Source of the DNA: RPQJ01 sp963762315
GTDB taxonomy: Bacteria; Pseudomonadota; Gammaproteobacteria; Steroidobacterales; Steroidobacteraceae
DNA: 64,000 nt
Direction: 5' to 3'
NCBI GenBank assembly: GCA_963762315.1
Contig: CAVXKO010000004.1
Location: 496,001 to 560,000, forward strand
Positions 18,032 to 28,503 of the stretch are shown here, piece by piece; positions within the stretch are counted from its first letter, which is position 1, and each line of letters opens with the position of its first letter. The position numbers were made by a program, and so were the translations under genes. The notes under the pieces were generated by a model that did no database searches, had not been told where the DNA came from, and saw only the letters and a program-made list of their open reading frames with translations.

Positions 18032-20616
18032 ATGAAGTTGAATCGCTCTCATCGATCGCCGATCGCGCGCATCGTCTCTGCCGTGCTTGCCAGCGCCGCG
18101 GGTGTCGCGCCGCTGATGGCCCACGCCGAGCAGGCTGCCAGCGGCCTCGAGGAAGTGCTGGTCACCGCGACTCGCGCGGCGGACGACACGAACCTGCAGC
18201 AGACGCCGATCTCGGTGTCTGCCGTGACGTCGAGCGATATCGACCGCATGATCGCCAAGGACCTCTCGGGCATCGCCACGTCGGTGCCGGGTTTCTCTGC
18301 ATCGCGCATCACCGCGTTCAACGCCGCCTCGTTCGCCATGCGCGGCGTCGGCCTGACCGACATCATCGTCTACCAGGACTCGCCGGTCGGCGTGCAGGTG
18401 GACGACTTCGTGATGCCGAGCGTGCAGACGCAGTTGCTCGACACGTTCGACATGCAGAGCGTCGAAGTGCTGCGCGGCCCGCAGGGCACGCTGTTCGGCA
18501 AGAACACCACCGGCGGCGCGGTCAACATCACGACCAAGCGTCCGAACATGACGGACTTCGAATCCGACGTTCGCCTGAGTTATGGCAGCTTCAACGAGAA
18601 GCGCCTGCAGGGCTCGGTTGACCTGCCGATCGTCGATGACGTCCTCTCGGTGCGCCTCGTCGGCTCCGGCGTGAAGTCCGATGGCTACTACAAGCTGGGC
18701 GCTACCTACGGACCCATCGTGAGCTTCAATACGAATCCGAACCTGGGTCCGACGGATTTCCCGGACGCGCTGTTCAGCATCCCCGGCATCACGGGCCAGG
18801 TCGGCAACGGCCGGCCAAATAGGAGTGCCGGCGGCGAGGACGTAGTCAACGGCCGCGCCAAGGCTGAATGGCACCCGACCGAGAACATGCGCGTGCTCGC
18901 GCAGTACGAGGTGATGCGCGATCGTTCGGACTCCGTGCCGGCCTTCAACGACACGCCGGTTGGCGGCCCGTACCTGTGGAACGCCCTCGGCTTCACGCGT
19001 CCGAGCGGCGACCCGCTCGATCACATGGGCGCGACCCTGCGCAACGACTCTCTACTCGGGATGGGCAAGGGCCAGGTCATCGACGTCGACGGCTACTACG
19101 TGAACTTCGAGTGGGACGTCGGCCCGGGCACGCTTTTCGCCATGGCGGGCAAGCGCGACCAGGACGAACATCTGCCGAACACCTATACGGGCGCCGCGCC
19201 GGTCAATTCGATCACGGGTGAGGTGCTCTCCCTGTTCGACGCCACGCGCGACACGACTCGCGAGACGACCCAGTTCGAAGTGCGCTACGCGACGAAGCTC
19301 GACGGCCCGGTGAACTTCGTGGCCGGCGCGTTCCAGCAGACCAACGACGCGCGTTTTGCGTCGTCCAGTTGCTCGGCTTCGTGGATCTCATTCAGGATTT
19401 CGGGGCTGCGGGCCTGCCCCAGCAATTGCTGAACAATTCGCCGCAGGTGCTCTGCAACAAGCAGAACTCCGATTCGCTTGCGGGTTACGTGGACCTGAAC
19501 TGGGACGTCACTGACAAGTTCTCGGTGGCCGCCGGCTTCCGCTGAAACACGCGACGAGCGCTCTTGGGCGGGCCGCACGCAGGTCGGTTTCGACATTCTG
19601 GACGACGATAAGAACAACGGTTCGCTGTCGTGGCAGGACTTCAACGACCCGCTGCAGGCCGGCAACTTCAGCAAGTATCCGGGCGGCATCATCGTCAACC
19701 AGAACACGCCGGGCTTCGAGAACCTGTCGGAGACCTGGACCGAGCCGAGTTGGCGCGTCGTCGGTTCGTACAAGTTCACGGACAGCATCTTCGGCTACGC
19801 CACGATCTCGCGCGGCTACAAGGCCGGCGGCTACAACGACCAGACCGGCACGCCGGCCTGATGGTCTCGGAGCTGACCCGCCCGGTCGACCCGGAGTTCG
19901 CGACGAACTACGAAATCGGCCTGAAGTTCGAGAACGAGGATCACACGATCCGCTTCAACCCGACCATCTTCTACACGGAGTACGAGGACGCGCAGCGCGC
20001 GGTGAACATTCTGACCCACGTCAATGCCTGACGGCGCGACGTTCCAGGAGACGGTGTTCTACAACGCGGCGAAGGTGGAAGCGCAAGGGCGTGGAGCTTG
20101 AGTTCCAGGCGCTGATCACGGATGCCTTCCGCATCCGTGCGCAGGCTTCGTACCTCGATGCCACGTACAAGGAGTTCGTGATCAACCAGGAAGTGGTCGA
20201 TGCGGTCACCGGGGCGACGATCCAGGAGTTCAACAAGGACTTCTCGGGCCTGCCGGTGCCGCGTTCGCCGGAGTGCATGGGTTCGATCACAGGGCATCTA
20301 CACCATCGACCTCTCGAACGGCGGCGCGCTGGAGTTCACCGGCGAGTTCTATCACGAGGACAAGAACCTGTTCTACATCTCGGCGCGCGGGACCGCCAGT
20401 ACGACTGCGTATCTCGACGAGAAGAACCTGCTCAACGCCGCGGTGACGTACAACGGCGCCGACGACAAGTGGTTCGTGCGTGCGCTACGGCAAGAACCTG
20501 ACCGACGAGCGCTATCGCATCGCGTCGCAGGTCGGTCGCCAATCTGTGGACGCATTCGCAGTGGGGCGCCCCGGTCAACTTCGGCGTGCGAGGTGGGCAT
20601 GCACTTCGGCCAGTGA
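18032..20616 (+). CDS. TonB-dependent outer membrane receptor (several frameshifts)
   Basis: Start MKLNRSHRSPIARIVSAVLA, signal peptide ending AHA. The TonB box region is GLEEVLVTATRAAD, followed by the plug domain (LQQTPISVSAVTS, VEVLRGPQGTLFGKNTTGGAVNI) and a beta-barrel. After about 19365 the reading frame changes at least five times, and barrel repeats continue in shifted frames (TISRGYKAGGYND, FNPTIFYTEYEDAQR) to the final EVGMHFGQ. The joined length of about 860 residues is normal for receptors of this plug type, which in related bacteria import aromatic or terpenoid compounds as well as siderophores. Operator O2 just upstream ties it to the catabolic regulon, so import of the pathway substrate is the best inference. 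Confidence 0.82.
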
Positions 20617-20642
20617 TCGCGCGATCAGGGCAGAGTCTGAAG

Positions 20643-20674
20643 GAAGAGGCCGGCGCAAGCCGGCCTCTTTTTTT
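20643..20674 (+). terminator. Rho-independent terminator after the TonB receptor
   Basis: The stem AAGAGGCCGGC-GCAA-GCCGGCCTC is followed by seven T residues. It ends the receptor transcript 27 bases after its stop and faces the convergent E2 gene. Confidence 0.9.
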
Positions 20675-20724
20675 CGCCTGTGAGAAGCGGCGCAGGCTCG
20701 GAGCGAGCCGGCAACGCCCGTCGG

Positions 20725-21996
20725 TCAAAGTTCGTCGGGACGCTCGATGAGCTCGCGCAGCGTGGCGAGGAACTGCGCGCCAGCCGCGCCGTCGACCACG
20801 CGGTGATCGCACGACAGCGTGAGCGTCGCGACCTTGGCGACGACGGCCTGGCCGTTGCGGGCGATCACGCGATCGGCGCCCGCGCCGACGGCGAGGATCG
20901 CGACCTGCGGCGGGTTGATGATCGCATCGAAGCGGTCCACGCCGAACATCCCGAGGTTGGAGATGGTGAACGTGCCGCCGGTGATCTCGTCGCGGGTGAG
21001 CTTGCCGCTGCGGGCGCGCTCGGCGAGATCGGCCACTTCGGCGGCGATCTGCGCGGCATTCTTGGTCTCGGCCGCCCGCACGATCGGCGTGACGAGGCCG
21101 TTGTCCGATGCCACGGCCACGCAGACGTCCGCCTGCGGGAAGCGCACGATCTCGTCGCCCTGCAGCTGTGAATTCACGGCCGGGTGCTTCACGAGAGCGA
21201 GCGCGGCTGCCCGCACCAGCAGGTCGTTGACCGATACCTTCGCGCCGCCCGCCGCATTCAGCCGCGGCGCGATGCGCAAGCAGGGCGGTCAGCTCGACGT
21301 CGATGGCGAGGCGATAGTGCGGGATCGACTGCTTGGACTCGAGCAGGCGTCGCGCGATCGTTGCGCGCATCGAGGTCATCTTTTCCCGCGTCGGGGCAGG
21401 GGCCGGACGTGCCCGCTGGCACGTCGGGCGCCGATGCTGCGGCGCCGCCCTGCAGCGATGCGGCATAGGCCTCGACGTCTTCCTTCGAAACGCGGCCGTG
21501 CGTGCCCGTGCCCTTGATCCTCGATGACGTCGATGCCGAGCTTCTCGGCCAGCCGACGGGCGATCGGGCTGACGCGCTGTTCGCTCTCGCCACCCGGACG
21601 CTGAGGTTGGCCGGCGGCGACGGTGCGGCCTGTGCGGGGGCAGGTGCCGCGAGCCGCGGCCGGCGCACTGCCGGCGTCAGGCTCGAAGCTCGTGTCCGCC
21701 GGCTTGAACGCGGCGATGAACGCGTCGATCTCGGCGTCCGGCGACGTCCGTCCCGGCAACGACGGCGATCAACGCGCCGACCGCTTCCGTGCCGCCCACG
21801 TCGGCGAGGATCCGGCGCAGCGTGCCGGAGACCGGCGCCTCGACCGAGTTGACGATCTTCTCGGTCTCGACGTCGAGCAGGTGCATCGCCCTTGGCGATG
21901 GACTGGCCCGGCGGAGGCATGCCACTCGGTGATGGTGCCTTCCTGCATTTCGATGCCCCACTTGGGCATCGTGATCGGGTAGATGCGCTGGCTCAT
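20725..21996 (-). CDS. 2-oxoacid dehydrogenase E2 (dihydrolipoamide acyltransferase; several frameshifts)
   Basis: E2 carries the lipoyl arm and transfers acyl groups to CoA. The N-terminal lipoyl domain begins MSQRIYPITMPKWGIEMQEG and has the lipoylation site DVETEKIVN. A linker follows, then the E1/E3-binding domain (SPIARRLAEKLGID), and the catalytic domain with SVNDLLVRAAALAL, FTISNLGMFGVD and the active-site motif LSCDHRVVDGA. At least three frame changes lie between 21270 and 21920. Joined length is about 423 residues. No E1 or E3 adjoins it; E1alpha and E1beta lie at 38.6-40.6 kb under another copy of the same operator. It is the last gene of the operon that starts at Rieske oxygenase 2. 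Confidence 0.85.
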
Positions 21997-22033
21997 GCGG
22001 TGGCCTGGGCTCTCGGGTGATTCGACGGGCCGG

Positions 22034-22603
22034 TCAGGCGGCCGCGGACGGGGCGAACGGGCAGTAGGCTTCCTTCTCGACGACGTCGAGCACGAACGAG
22101 AGCTTCGCCATGCCGGAGATGATCGCCATCGTCACGCCGAGCTCGAGGATGTCGGCCTCGGAGAAATGCGCGCGCAGGCGCTTGAACAGCTCCGGGGTCA
22201 TGCGGCCCTCGGTATTCGTGAGCGCCACTTCGTCGGCGTAGGCGATCACGGCCTTCTCGGCGTCCGTGAACGGGCCGCTCTCGAAGTCGTCCATCGCGTC
22301 GACCTGCGCCTGCGTGATGCCGGCGGCGAGGGCGCCCGGCACGTTCTGCTTGTTGCAGGTGCGGCAGCCGTGCAGCAGCGAGAGCTTCAGGCGCACCAGC
22401 TGCTTGTAGCGCTGGTCCACCTTGCCGCCGAAGAACACGCCCATGTAGAACTGGTTCATCACGAACTCGAGCATCTCCGGGTTCGAGGCGAACACCTCGA
22501 CGAACGCCGGTTCGCCGGTGAGCTTGTTCAGCGTGTCCCACGCGAGGTGGAACTTCTCGGGCAGCTCGTCGCGCGGCGTGCGCGTGAACAGCGTCTCGGT
22601 CAT
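22034..22603 (-). CDS. Carboxymuconolactone decarboxylase/AhpD-like protein
   Basis: The 189-residue all-helical protein starts MTETLFTRTPRDELPEKFH. It carries the AhpD-type redox pair in HGCRTCNKQN (CxxC) near residue 80 and a conserved acidic segment FTDAEKAVIAYADEV. AhpD proteins pass electrons to peroxiredoxins; CMD-type relatives act on lactones. The CxxC pair favours a thiol role, but many catabolic clusters carry such proteins without known function. It lies 34 bases after the SDR and 37 bases before E2 in one operon. Confidence 0.82.
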   Translation of the reverse strand: MTETLFTRTPRDELPEKFHLAWDTLNKLTGEPAFVEVFASNPEMLEFVMNQFYMGVFFGGKVDQRYKQLVRLKLSLLHGCRTCNKQNVPGALAAGITQAQVDAMDDFESGPFTDAEKAVIAYADEVALTNTEGRMTPELFKRLRAHFSEADILELGVTMAIISGMAKLSFVLDVVEKEAYCPFAPSAAA

Positions 22604-22637
22604 GTGCGTTCTCCCTGTGTGCCCTGGTCGAACCGGG

Positions 22638-23535
22638 TCATCGAACGTTGAAGTAATCGGGCTTGCCGCCTGGCCACTCGGTGTCGCCCCAGCTCGTGTG
22701 GCCGCCGTCGACCGTCAGCGTCTCGCCGGTGATGAACTTGCCGGAATCGGCCGAGACGTAGACCACGGCCTGCGCCACGTCGTACACGTCGCCGAGGCGC
22801 TTCATCGGGTTGGTGTTGGCGAACTTTTCCGCGGCGCCGTCCGGGTACACGTTGAGGCCCTCGGTCGCGATCGCGCCCGGGGCAACGCAATTGACGCGGA
22901 TGCCGAGCGGCGCCCACTCGGTCGCGACCGTCTTGCGTGAGGTAGATCACGCCCGCACGCGCGGCGCACGTGTGCGCCACCTGCGGCATGCCGCGCTCAG
23001 ATCGTCGCGACGATGTTGACGATGCTGCCGGGCTGCTTGCGGTCGCGCCATTGGCGCGCGGCCGCCTGCATCATGTACCAGGTGCCGTTGAGGTTCGTGT
23101 CGATGACGGCGTTCCAGCCCTTGACGCTGAAGTCGATCGCCGCCTGCGGGAACTGTCCGCCGCCGTTGTTGACGAGCGTGTCGAGGCGGCCGAAGCGATC
23201 GAACGTCGCGGCGACCAGCGCCTCGACCTGCTCCGGATCGCGGATCGTCATGGCGTGCGTGCCGATCTCGCGGCCGAGGTGCTTGCTGGATGCCGACCGC
23301 CGTCTCCTCGAGCTTCTCGGCGCGGCGGCCGCAGATCATCACGTCGGCGCCGAGGCGCGCGAGCAGGTAAGCCATGCCGCGGCCCATGCCGGAGCCGCCG
23401 CCCGAGACGAGGTACACCTTGCCCTTCAGCAGGTCCGGGCGGTAGACCGTCGGGTGCGTGGCGAGTTCTTCGTCCGTGAAGCCCCAGTCGCGCGGTTCCG
23501 TCGTGCGGCGCCAGGCGTTGCGCTCGTTGTTCCAT
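22638..23535 (-). CDS. Short-chain dehydrogenase/reductase (frameshifted)
   Basis: The Rossmann motif is YLVSGGGSGMGRG (TGxxxGxG type), followed by VMICGRRAEKLEE, DTLVNNGGGQFP, the serine strand SIVNIVATI and a C-terminus with GETLTVDGG. The catalytic YxxxK lies in a disturbed stretch around 22930-22990, where the frame changes. Shifts also occur near 23280 and close to the start, where the ATG at 23535 is one base out of phase with the following NAWRRTTEPRDWGF. The joined length is about 298 residues, with a long N-terminal extension typical of 2,4-dienoyl-CoA reductase-like SDRs. It starts two bases after the thiolase stop. Confidence 0.78.
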
Positions 23536-23537
23536 GA

Positions 23538-24743
23538 TCATCCCTTGTGCAGGCCGAGGACGGAGACGCTCGCCACGTTGCGATTCGGAATGCCGCCCAG
23601 GTTGTGCGTGAGCCCGAGCGCCGGCGACTTCAGCTGGCGCTCGCCGGCCCGTCCCAGCAATTGCGTGTAGATCTCGTAGGCCATGCGCAGGCCCGAGGCG
23701 CCCACCGGATGGCCGAAGCACTTCAGGCCGCCGTCGGTCTGGCAGGGCACGGCGCCGTCGCGGTCGTAGCGGCCGTCGAGCACGTCGTGCACGGCGCGGC
23801 CCGGCGCGGAGAAGCCGAGGTCTTCCATCAGCACCAGCTCGGTGATGGAGAAGCAGTCGTGCACTTCCATCAGGTCGATCTGCTCGGCCGGGTCGGTGAT
23901 GCCGGCTTCCGCGATAGGCGCGTGCCGCCGCGAGCCGCGAGGTGATGCGTGTAGCTGCCGTCCCAGCTCGCGTGGCCCATCTCGACGCCGTTCGAGGGCG
24001 CGAGCGCCAGCGCCTTGATCGTCACCATGTCGCGCTTGCCGAGCGAAGCCGCGATCTCGGGCGTGGTGACGATGGCGCAGGCGGCGCCGTCGCTGACGCC
24101 GCAGCAGTCGTAGGTGCCGAGCGGGTAGGCGATCATCGGCGCCGCGAGCGCCTGCTCGATCGTGATGCGGTTGCGCAGGTGCGCCTGCGGGTTCAGCGCG
24201 GCGTTCTCGTGGCTCTTCCACGAGACGTGGGCCATCGCGCGCTTCACGTCGTCCATCTTGAAGCCGTGGCGCGCCGCGTAAGCGGCGCCGAGCTGCGCGA
24301 ACGCGCCGGGCGGCGTGAAGCCCGGCTGCCAGAGATCCTCGAACGTGCCCTTGGTGCGCTCGGGCAGGCCGCCGAAGCCCGGTGTCCTTCAGTTTCTCGA
24401 CGCCCATCGCGAGCGCGATGTCGACGGCGCCGGCGGCGACGGCATAGGCCGCGCCGCGCAGCGCTTCGGTGCCGGTGGCGCACAGGTTCTCGACGCGCGT
24501 GACCGGCGTGTTCGGCAGGCGCAGGGCCATCGACAGCGGCAGGCCCGGACTTCGACGTGCTCTGCTCCTGGTAGAACACGCCGAGCCACGCGGCCTCGAT
24601 GCGGTCGCGCTCGATGCCGGCGTCCGCGACGGCTTCCTTGAAGGCCTCGACCATCAGGTCGTCGGGCCGCAGTCCCAGCGCTCGCCGAAGCGCGAGCAAC
24701 CCATGCCGATGATGGCGACCTTGTCGCGGATGCCGGTGGCCAT
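23538..24743 (-). CDS. Thiolase-superfamily acyl-CoA acyltransferase (SCP2-type; several frameshifts)
   Basis: Starts MATGIRDKVAIIGMGCSRFGE. The nucleophile region is ENLCATGTEALRGAAYA; the basic motif is KCFGHPVGASGLRM, and the protein ends GGIPNRNVASVSVLGLHKG. The final block lacks the second catalytic cysteine of biosynthetic thiolases, as in SCP2-type enzymes. Three or more frame changes fall between 23915 and 24660. Joined length about 401 residues. Such thiolases commonly pair with DUF35 proteins, and the preceding gene ends in a DUF35 domain two bases upstream. A role in side-chain or ring cleavage at the CoA level is inferred. Confidence 0.82.
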
Positions 24744-24745
24744 GG

Positions 24746-26221
24746 TCAGGTCCTCACCGGCGCGGCCTTCCAGAAATAGCGGCGGAAGCGCGCGCACCGC
24801 GTCGAAATCCTTGATGCGGAAGACGAAGCGCACGGGCGTGCCGACCTCGATCGTGCCCGCCGGCGTGTCGGCGAACTCCGCGAACACGTTGGCGCCGTTG
24901 TCGAGCGCCACGTTGCCGTAGACGTGCGGCGGGCTGCGCGTCACGGCCAGCCAGTCCTCGGTGAAGGTCTTCACGCTGCCGCCGGATTTCGGCGAGCGCG
25001 ACCTCGACCTGCGTGTCGAACGCGCGGCAGTCCGGGTTCACGCAGGCGCGCGAGCGCGGAAACTGCACGGTGCCGCACTGGCTGCACTGGCCGCCGATGA
25101 AGCCGGTGACGTCGCGGTGCTTGCGCCATGCGACCGATCTGCGCCGTGCGGTTGTCGCGCTCGGCGCGCATGCCCCAGTCGATCTCGACGAGCCCGCAGT
25201 TCGACGAGGAAGCGGAGGTACTCGCTGGTCCAGCGTGCCTCTCGGCAAGCGCGCCTCGCAAGCCGCGGCCGGGGGAGGGCGCGCGCCCCGTGGCGCGCAA
25301 CACGATGGCGTCGCTGCCCTGCCCGAAGCTGGCGAGCACGATCACGTCGCCGGCGGCGCGCCTTCTCGAGCGCGGCGCCCAGCATCAGCAGCGGATGCGC
25401 CGTTCCGGTGTCGCCGCACGACGCGCGCGCAGGTCGTCCTGGAAGCGCGTCGGCGGCAATGCCCGTCGCCTTGCGCGATGGCGCCCGCAAAGCGCGCCGG
25501 GGCCCTGCACGACGAGGTGCTTCACTGCAGCCTGCTCGAGGCCGGCTGCCTGCGAGCGCCGACTGCGATCGCGCGCGGCACGATCTTGAGGTAACCCTCG
25601 TCGCGGACCCAGCGCTCTTCGAGCGCGTAGTCGAAGTCGCTCCGCTGGCGCGATAGTGGTCGACGAAGTCGTCCTGCAGCGACGCCGAGCCGAGCAGTTC
25701 GGCGGCAAGATCGCCCGCCGGCACCGACCGCAATGCGCGCAGCGCCGTGGCCGTAAGGACATTTCCTGCTCGCTCGCGGGCTTCGCGCAGTCGCGGCGAT
25801 CGGCGGCGACCACCAGTGCGTCGCCCGGCGCGCCGCGCACCTGCGCGAACGCCTGCAGCAGCGCGCCGCGTGCCGGCGCGCAGGTTGCCCGACGCGTCGA
25901 CGCGCGCGCAGCCGTCTCCGGCAGATTCAGCGCCGCCGCGACGACGCCGGCATTCGAGCGATCGGCGAACGGATGGGTGGTCGATGCGAAGGCGAGCGAC
26001 GCCAGGCCGCTGCGGTCGCTGCCCGCGAGGCAATCGCGAGCCGCTTCGACGGCCATGGTCAGGCTGTCTTCGTCCCAGGCGCAGTAGCTGCGCGTGCCCT
26101 TGGGCTTGCCGCCGCGCGTTCCCGTCGCCCAGCCTGTCGCCGACCGCGATCGCGCTGCGCTCGAGCCGCAGGCGCGGCAGGTAGCGCCGCCAAAGCTGCG
26201 GATGCCGACGGGCGAGGTCAT
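24746..26221 (-). CDS. HMG-CoA-synthase-like domain fused to DUF35 OB-fold domain (many frameshifts)
   Basis: The N-terminal part starts MTSPVGIRSFGG and shows, across several frames, YCAWDEDSLTMAVEAARDCL and FASTTHPFADRSNAGVVAAALNL, the ketoacyl-synthase III/HMG-CoA synthase fold. From about 25200 downward comes IDWGMRAERDNRTAQIG, then the zinc ribbon GGQCSQCGTVQFPRSRACVNPDC and an OB fold (KTFTEDWLAVTRSPPHVYGN, FRRYFWKAAPVRT). No stop and restart is seen between the parts, and joined length (about 490 residues) fits known fusions of this pair. At least five frame changes make the protein unreadable as given. The zinc-ribbon/OB part helps channel acyl-CoA in archaeal thiolase/HMGS complexes; here the next gene is a thiolase. 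Confidence 0.72.
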
Positions 26222-26229
26222 GCGCGGGC

Positions 26230-27462
26230 TCAGTTCTCGTAGTACGGCGCGAGCAGGGGCTTCACGCGCAGCGCATCCGGGATCCTGACGCCCGCACGGT
26301 CGATGCGGCGGTCGAGTTCCTCGTGCCAGTGGTAGATGCGGCGCTCCTGGTAGTTGAGCGTCATGCCGCGGAAGCCCGGCGACTCCACGGACTTCTGGAT
26401 CTGCTCGGCGAACTGCAGGTCCTCGTCGAGGATGCGCTCGAAGTTCTGGATGCGCGTCGGCCACAGCGGGTGCATCTCGCCGCCGCCCCAGTCCGGGCGC
26501 GAACCAGTGGCACTCGATGCGCATCGTGTTGTCGCCGGTCGGCCAGAACAGCAGGAACGGGACAGCCCGACGGGTCGATGGGCACGACGAGGTTCGGGTA
26601 GAAGTTCCACGACGGGTTGTTCTTCGCCGAGATCACCGTGGCCGTCTCGACGCGCGGCATGCCCTTGGTGCCCGGGTCCACCCAGTCCGGCCGGCGGTTC
26701 GGCGTCACCATCAGCGAATGGCCGTTGCGATACAGCGCGGTGGTCATGCCGCGATGGTCGAGGAAGCGATCGACCGTGTTCTGGTGGATCGACTTCAGGT
26801 GGTAGACCTCGAGGAAGGCATCGAGCAGCACCTTCACGTTGCACTTGAGGTCGTAGCCCTTCTTGTGGACGAAGCGCAGGTTGCTCCGGCTGGAACTGCG
26901 CGAAATGATCGGGGAAGGGCGCGATGTTCTCGAGCAGCGGCTGCGCGTCCGGGTCCTCGTTGACGAAGACCCAGTTGGCGAACTGCTCGCAGCGCACGGC
27001 GACGAGCGAATGATCGCCCGTGTCGAGGTCGACGAAGTCGCGCTTGTCGCGCAGGTTCACGAGCTGGCCGTCGAGCGCGTAGGTCCAGCCGTGGTACGAG
27101 CACACGAGCCCATCGCAGCGGCCCGTCTCGGTCTTCACGAGCGGGGCGCCGCGATGGCGGCAGGTGTTGTAGAACGCGCGGATCTTCATGTCCTTGCCGC
27201 GCACGATCAGGATCGGCGAGCCCGTCTTGGTCCAGAGCATGAAGCTGCCGGCATCGGGCAGTTCGTCGACGTGGCAGGCGTACAGCCAGGTGCGCTTCCA
27301 GAGCGCCTGCCGCTCGGCTTCCAGGAATTCGGGATTCGTGTAGCGGCCGCCCGGGATGCTCGGGAACCTCGGAAAGCCCTCGGGCGGAGCCGTGCGCTCG
27401 GCCTCGTACTGCATGCCGTCGAGGAAGCGTTTGACGAAGCGCTCGGTCGTGGCGGCGTCCAT
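26230..27462 (-). CDS. Rieske non-heme iron oxygenase, alpha subunit 2 (frameshifted)
   Basis: Starts MDAATTERFVKRFLDGMQYE. Rieske ligands are canonical: CRHRGAP and CSYHGW at about residues 95 and 115. The iron site is in DAFLEVYHLKSIHQ, read from a second frame between about 26885 and 26500; the last part, FRGMTLNYQERRIYHWHEELDRR, returns to the first frame. Joined length about 410 residues. It heads the operon Rieske 2, HMGS-DUF35, thiolase, SDR, AhpD-like, E2 (gaps of 2 to 37 bases). A TATAAT box at 27489-27494 (minus strand) and operator O3 lie upstream. No beta subunit is present. Confidence 0.86.
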   Translation of the reverse strand: MDAATTERFVKRFLDGMQYEAERTAPPEGFPRFPSIPGGRYTNPEFLEAERQALWKRTWLYACHVDELPDAGSFMLWTKTGSPILIVRGKDMKIRAFYNTCRHRGAPLVKTETGRCDGLVCSYHGWTYALDGQLVNLRDKRDFVDLDTGDHSLVAVRCEQFANWVFVNEDPDAQPLLENIAPFPDHFAQFQPEQPALRPQEGLRPQVQREGAARCLPRGLPPEVDPPEHGRSLPRPSRHDHRAVSQRPFADGDAEPPAGLGGPGHQGHAARRDGHGDLGEEQPVVELLPEPRRAHRPVGLSRSCCSGRPATTRCASSATGSRPDWGGGEMHPLWPTRIQNFERILDEDLQFAEQIQKSVESPGFRGMTLNYQERRIYHWHEELDRRIDRAGVRIPDALRVKPLLAPYYEN

Positions 27463-27509
27463 GGAAAACCTCTGCTGCTGGCGGGGGAATTATAGGAGCC
27501 GGGCCGCTT

Positions 27510-27536
27510 AAAAGAAACAAGCCTGACTGTTTTTTT
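27510..27536. promoter_or_regulatory. Regulon operator O3 between Rieske 2 and the GST genes
   Basis: Core AAACAAGCCTGACTGTTT (27515-27532), with outer AAAAG and T-rich extensions. It sits between divergent promoters: TATAAT on the minus strand (27489-27494), 20 bases from the edge, and TATATT on the plus strand (27551-27556), 18 bases away. One site could control both operons. Confidence 0.75.
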
Positions 27537-27591
27537 CAGGCGGGGCAGCCTATATTTGCCGGACCGGGCCGGGAATGCCCCAGGGGGAGCC

Positions 27592-28503
27592 GTGAGCGGA
27601 CTGATTCTTCACCATTTCGACTGGTCGCCGTACGGCGAAAAGGTCCGGGTGCTCTTCGGGATCAAGGGGCTGCCGTGGCACGGCGTACAGATTCCTATGG
27701 TCATGCCGAAGCCCGACCTGACCGGCCTGACGGGCGGCTACCGCAAGACGCCGGTCCTGCAGGTCGGCGCGGACATCTACTGCGACACGAACCTGATCGC
27801 CCGCGAACTCGAACGTCGGTTCCCCGAGCCGACGCTGTTCCCTACGGGTGATCGAGGACTCGGCCTCGCACTTGCGCCGTGGGCCGAGCGTTTCTTCGAT
27901 GCAGGCTCGGGCCTCGCGATGGGGCTCAACGAGCAATTGCCGGCGGAACTCCTGAAGGACCGCCAGGCGTTCTTCTCGCATATGGACTTCGCGACGTTCC
28001 GCGACCGGGCGCCGCACCTCTTCGCGCAGGTGCTCGCGCATGCCGGGCTCGTCGAAGAGCAACTGTCGGATGGCCGGCGGTTCCTCACGGGCGATCGCGC
28101 CGGGCTGGCCGACGCCTCGGCTTACTACGTGCTCTGGATGGCGCGTGGCTTCGTCGCGGCGATGAACGACTTGTTGAAACCGTTTGAGAAGACCGCGGCT
28201 TGGGAAGGGCGCATGCGCAGCTTCGGTCACGGGCAGCGCACGGAACTGCCGTCGCAAGAGGCAATCGCGATCGCGCGTGCCTCGCAGCCGTTGCCGCCGC
28301 TGGGCGTGGCGGCCAACGATCCGCTCCGCCTGAAGCCGGGGCAGCGCGTGACGGTGACGCCCGACGATTACGGCAAGGTGCCCGTGGCGGGAGAACTCGT
28401 CACGCTGCAACTGCAGGAGGTGGCCGTGCGCCGCGTGGACGAGCGCGCGGGCGAAGTGATCGTGCACTTTCCGCGACTCGGCTACGTCGTTGCGCCCGCA
28501 TGA
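27592..28503 (+). CDS. Glutathione S-transferase-like protein with C-terminal extension (paralog A)
   Basis: The 303-residue protein uses a GTG start with GGGGGAG 5 bases before it. The N-terminal thioredoxin fold reads LILHHFDWSPYGEKVRVLFGIKGL, with the S/Y positions used for glutathione activation, then TGGYRKTPVLQVGADIYCD containing the cis-proline TPVLQ. A helical domain follows to about residue 235. The last 65 residues form an added domain with VTVTPDDYGKVPV and VIVHFPRLGY, not part of classical GSTs. Its stop overlaps the next start (ATGA). It opens a three-gene GST operon under O3, suggesting glutathione conjugation, isomerisation or ether cleavage of a pathway intermediate. Confidence 0.85.
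   Translation: MSGLILHHFDWSPYGEKVRVLFGIKGLPWHGVQIPMVMPKPDLTGLTGGYRKTPVLQVGADIYCDTNLIARELERRFPEPTLFPTGDRGLGLALAPWAERFFDAGSGLAMGLNEQLPAELLKDRQAFFSHMDFATFRDRAPHLFAQVLAHAGLVEEQLSDGRRFLTGDRAGLADASAYYVLWMARGFVAAMNDLLKPFEKTAAWEGRMRSFGHGQRTELPSQEAIAIARASQPLPPLGVAANDPLRLKPGQRVTVTPDDYGKVPVAGELVTLQLQEVAVRRVDERAGEVIVHFPRLGYVVAPA

Noticed and set aside
24746..25248. DUF35 protein as a separate gene
   Set aside because: No convincing start codon or ribosome site lies before the zinc ribbon, and the preceding domain runs on in the pattern of known fusions; frameshifts leave some doubt.
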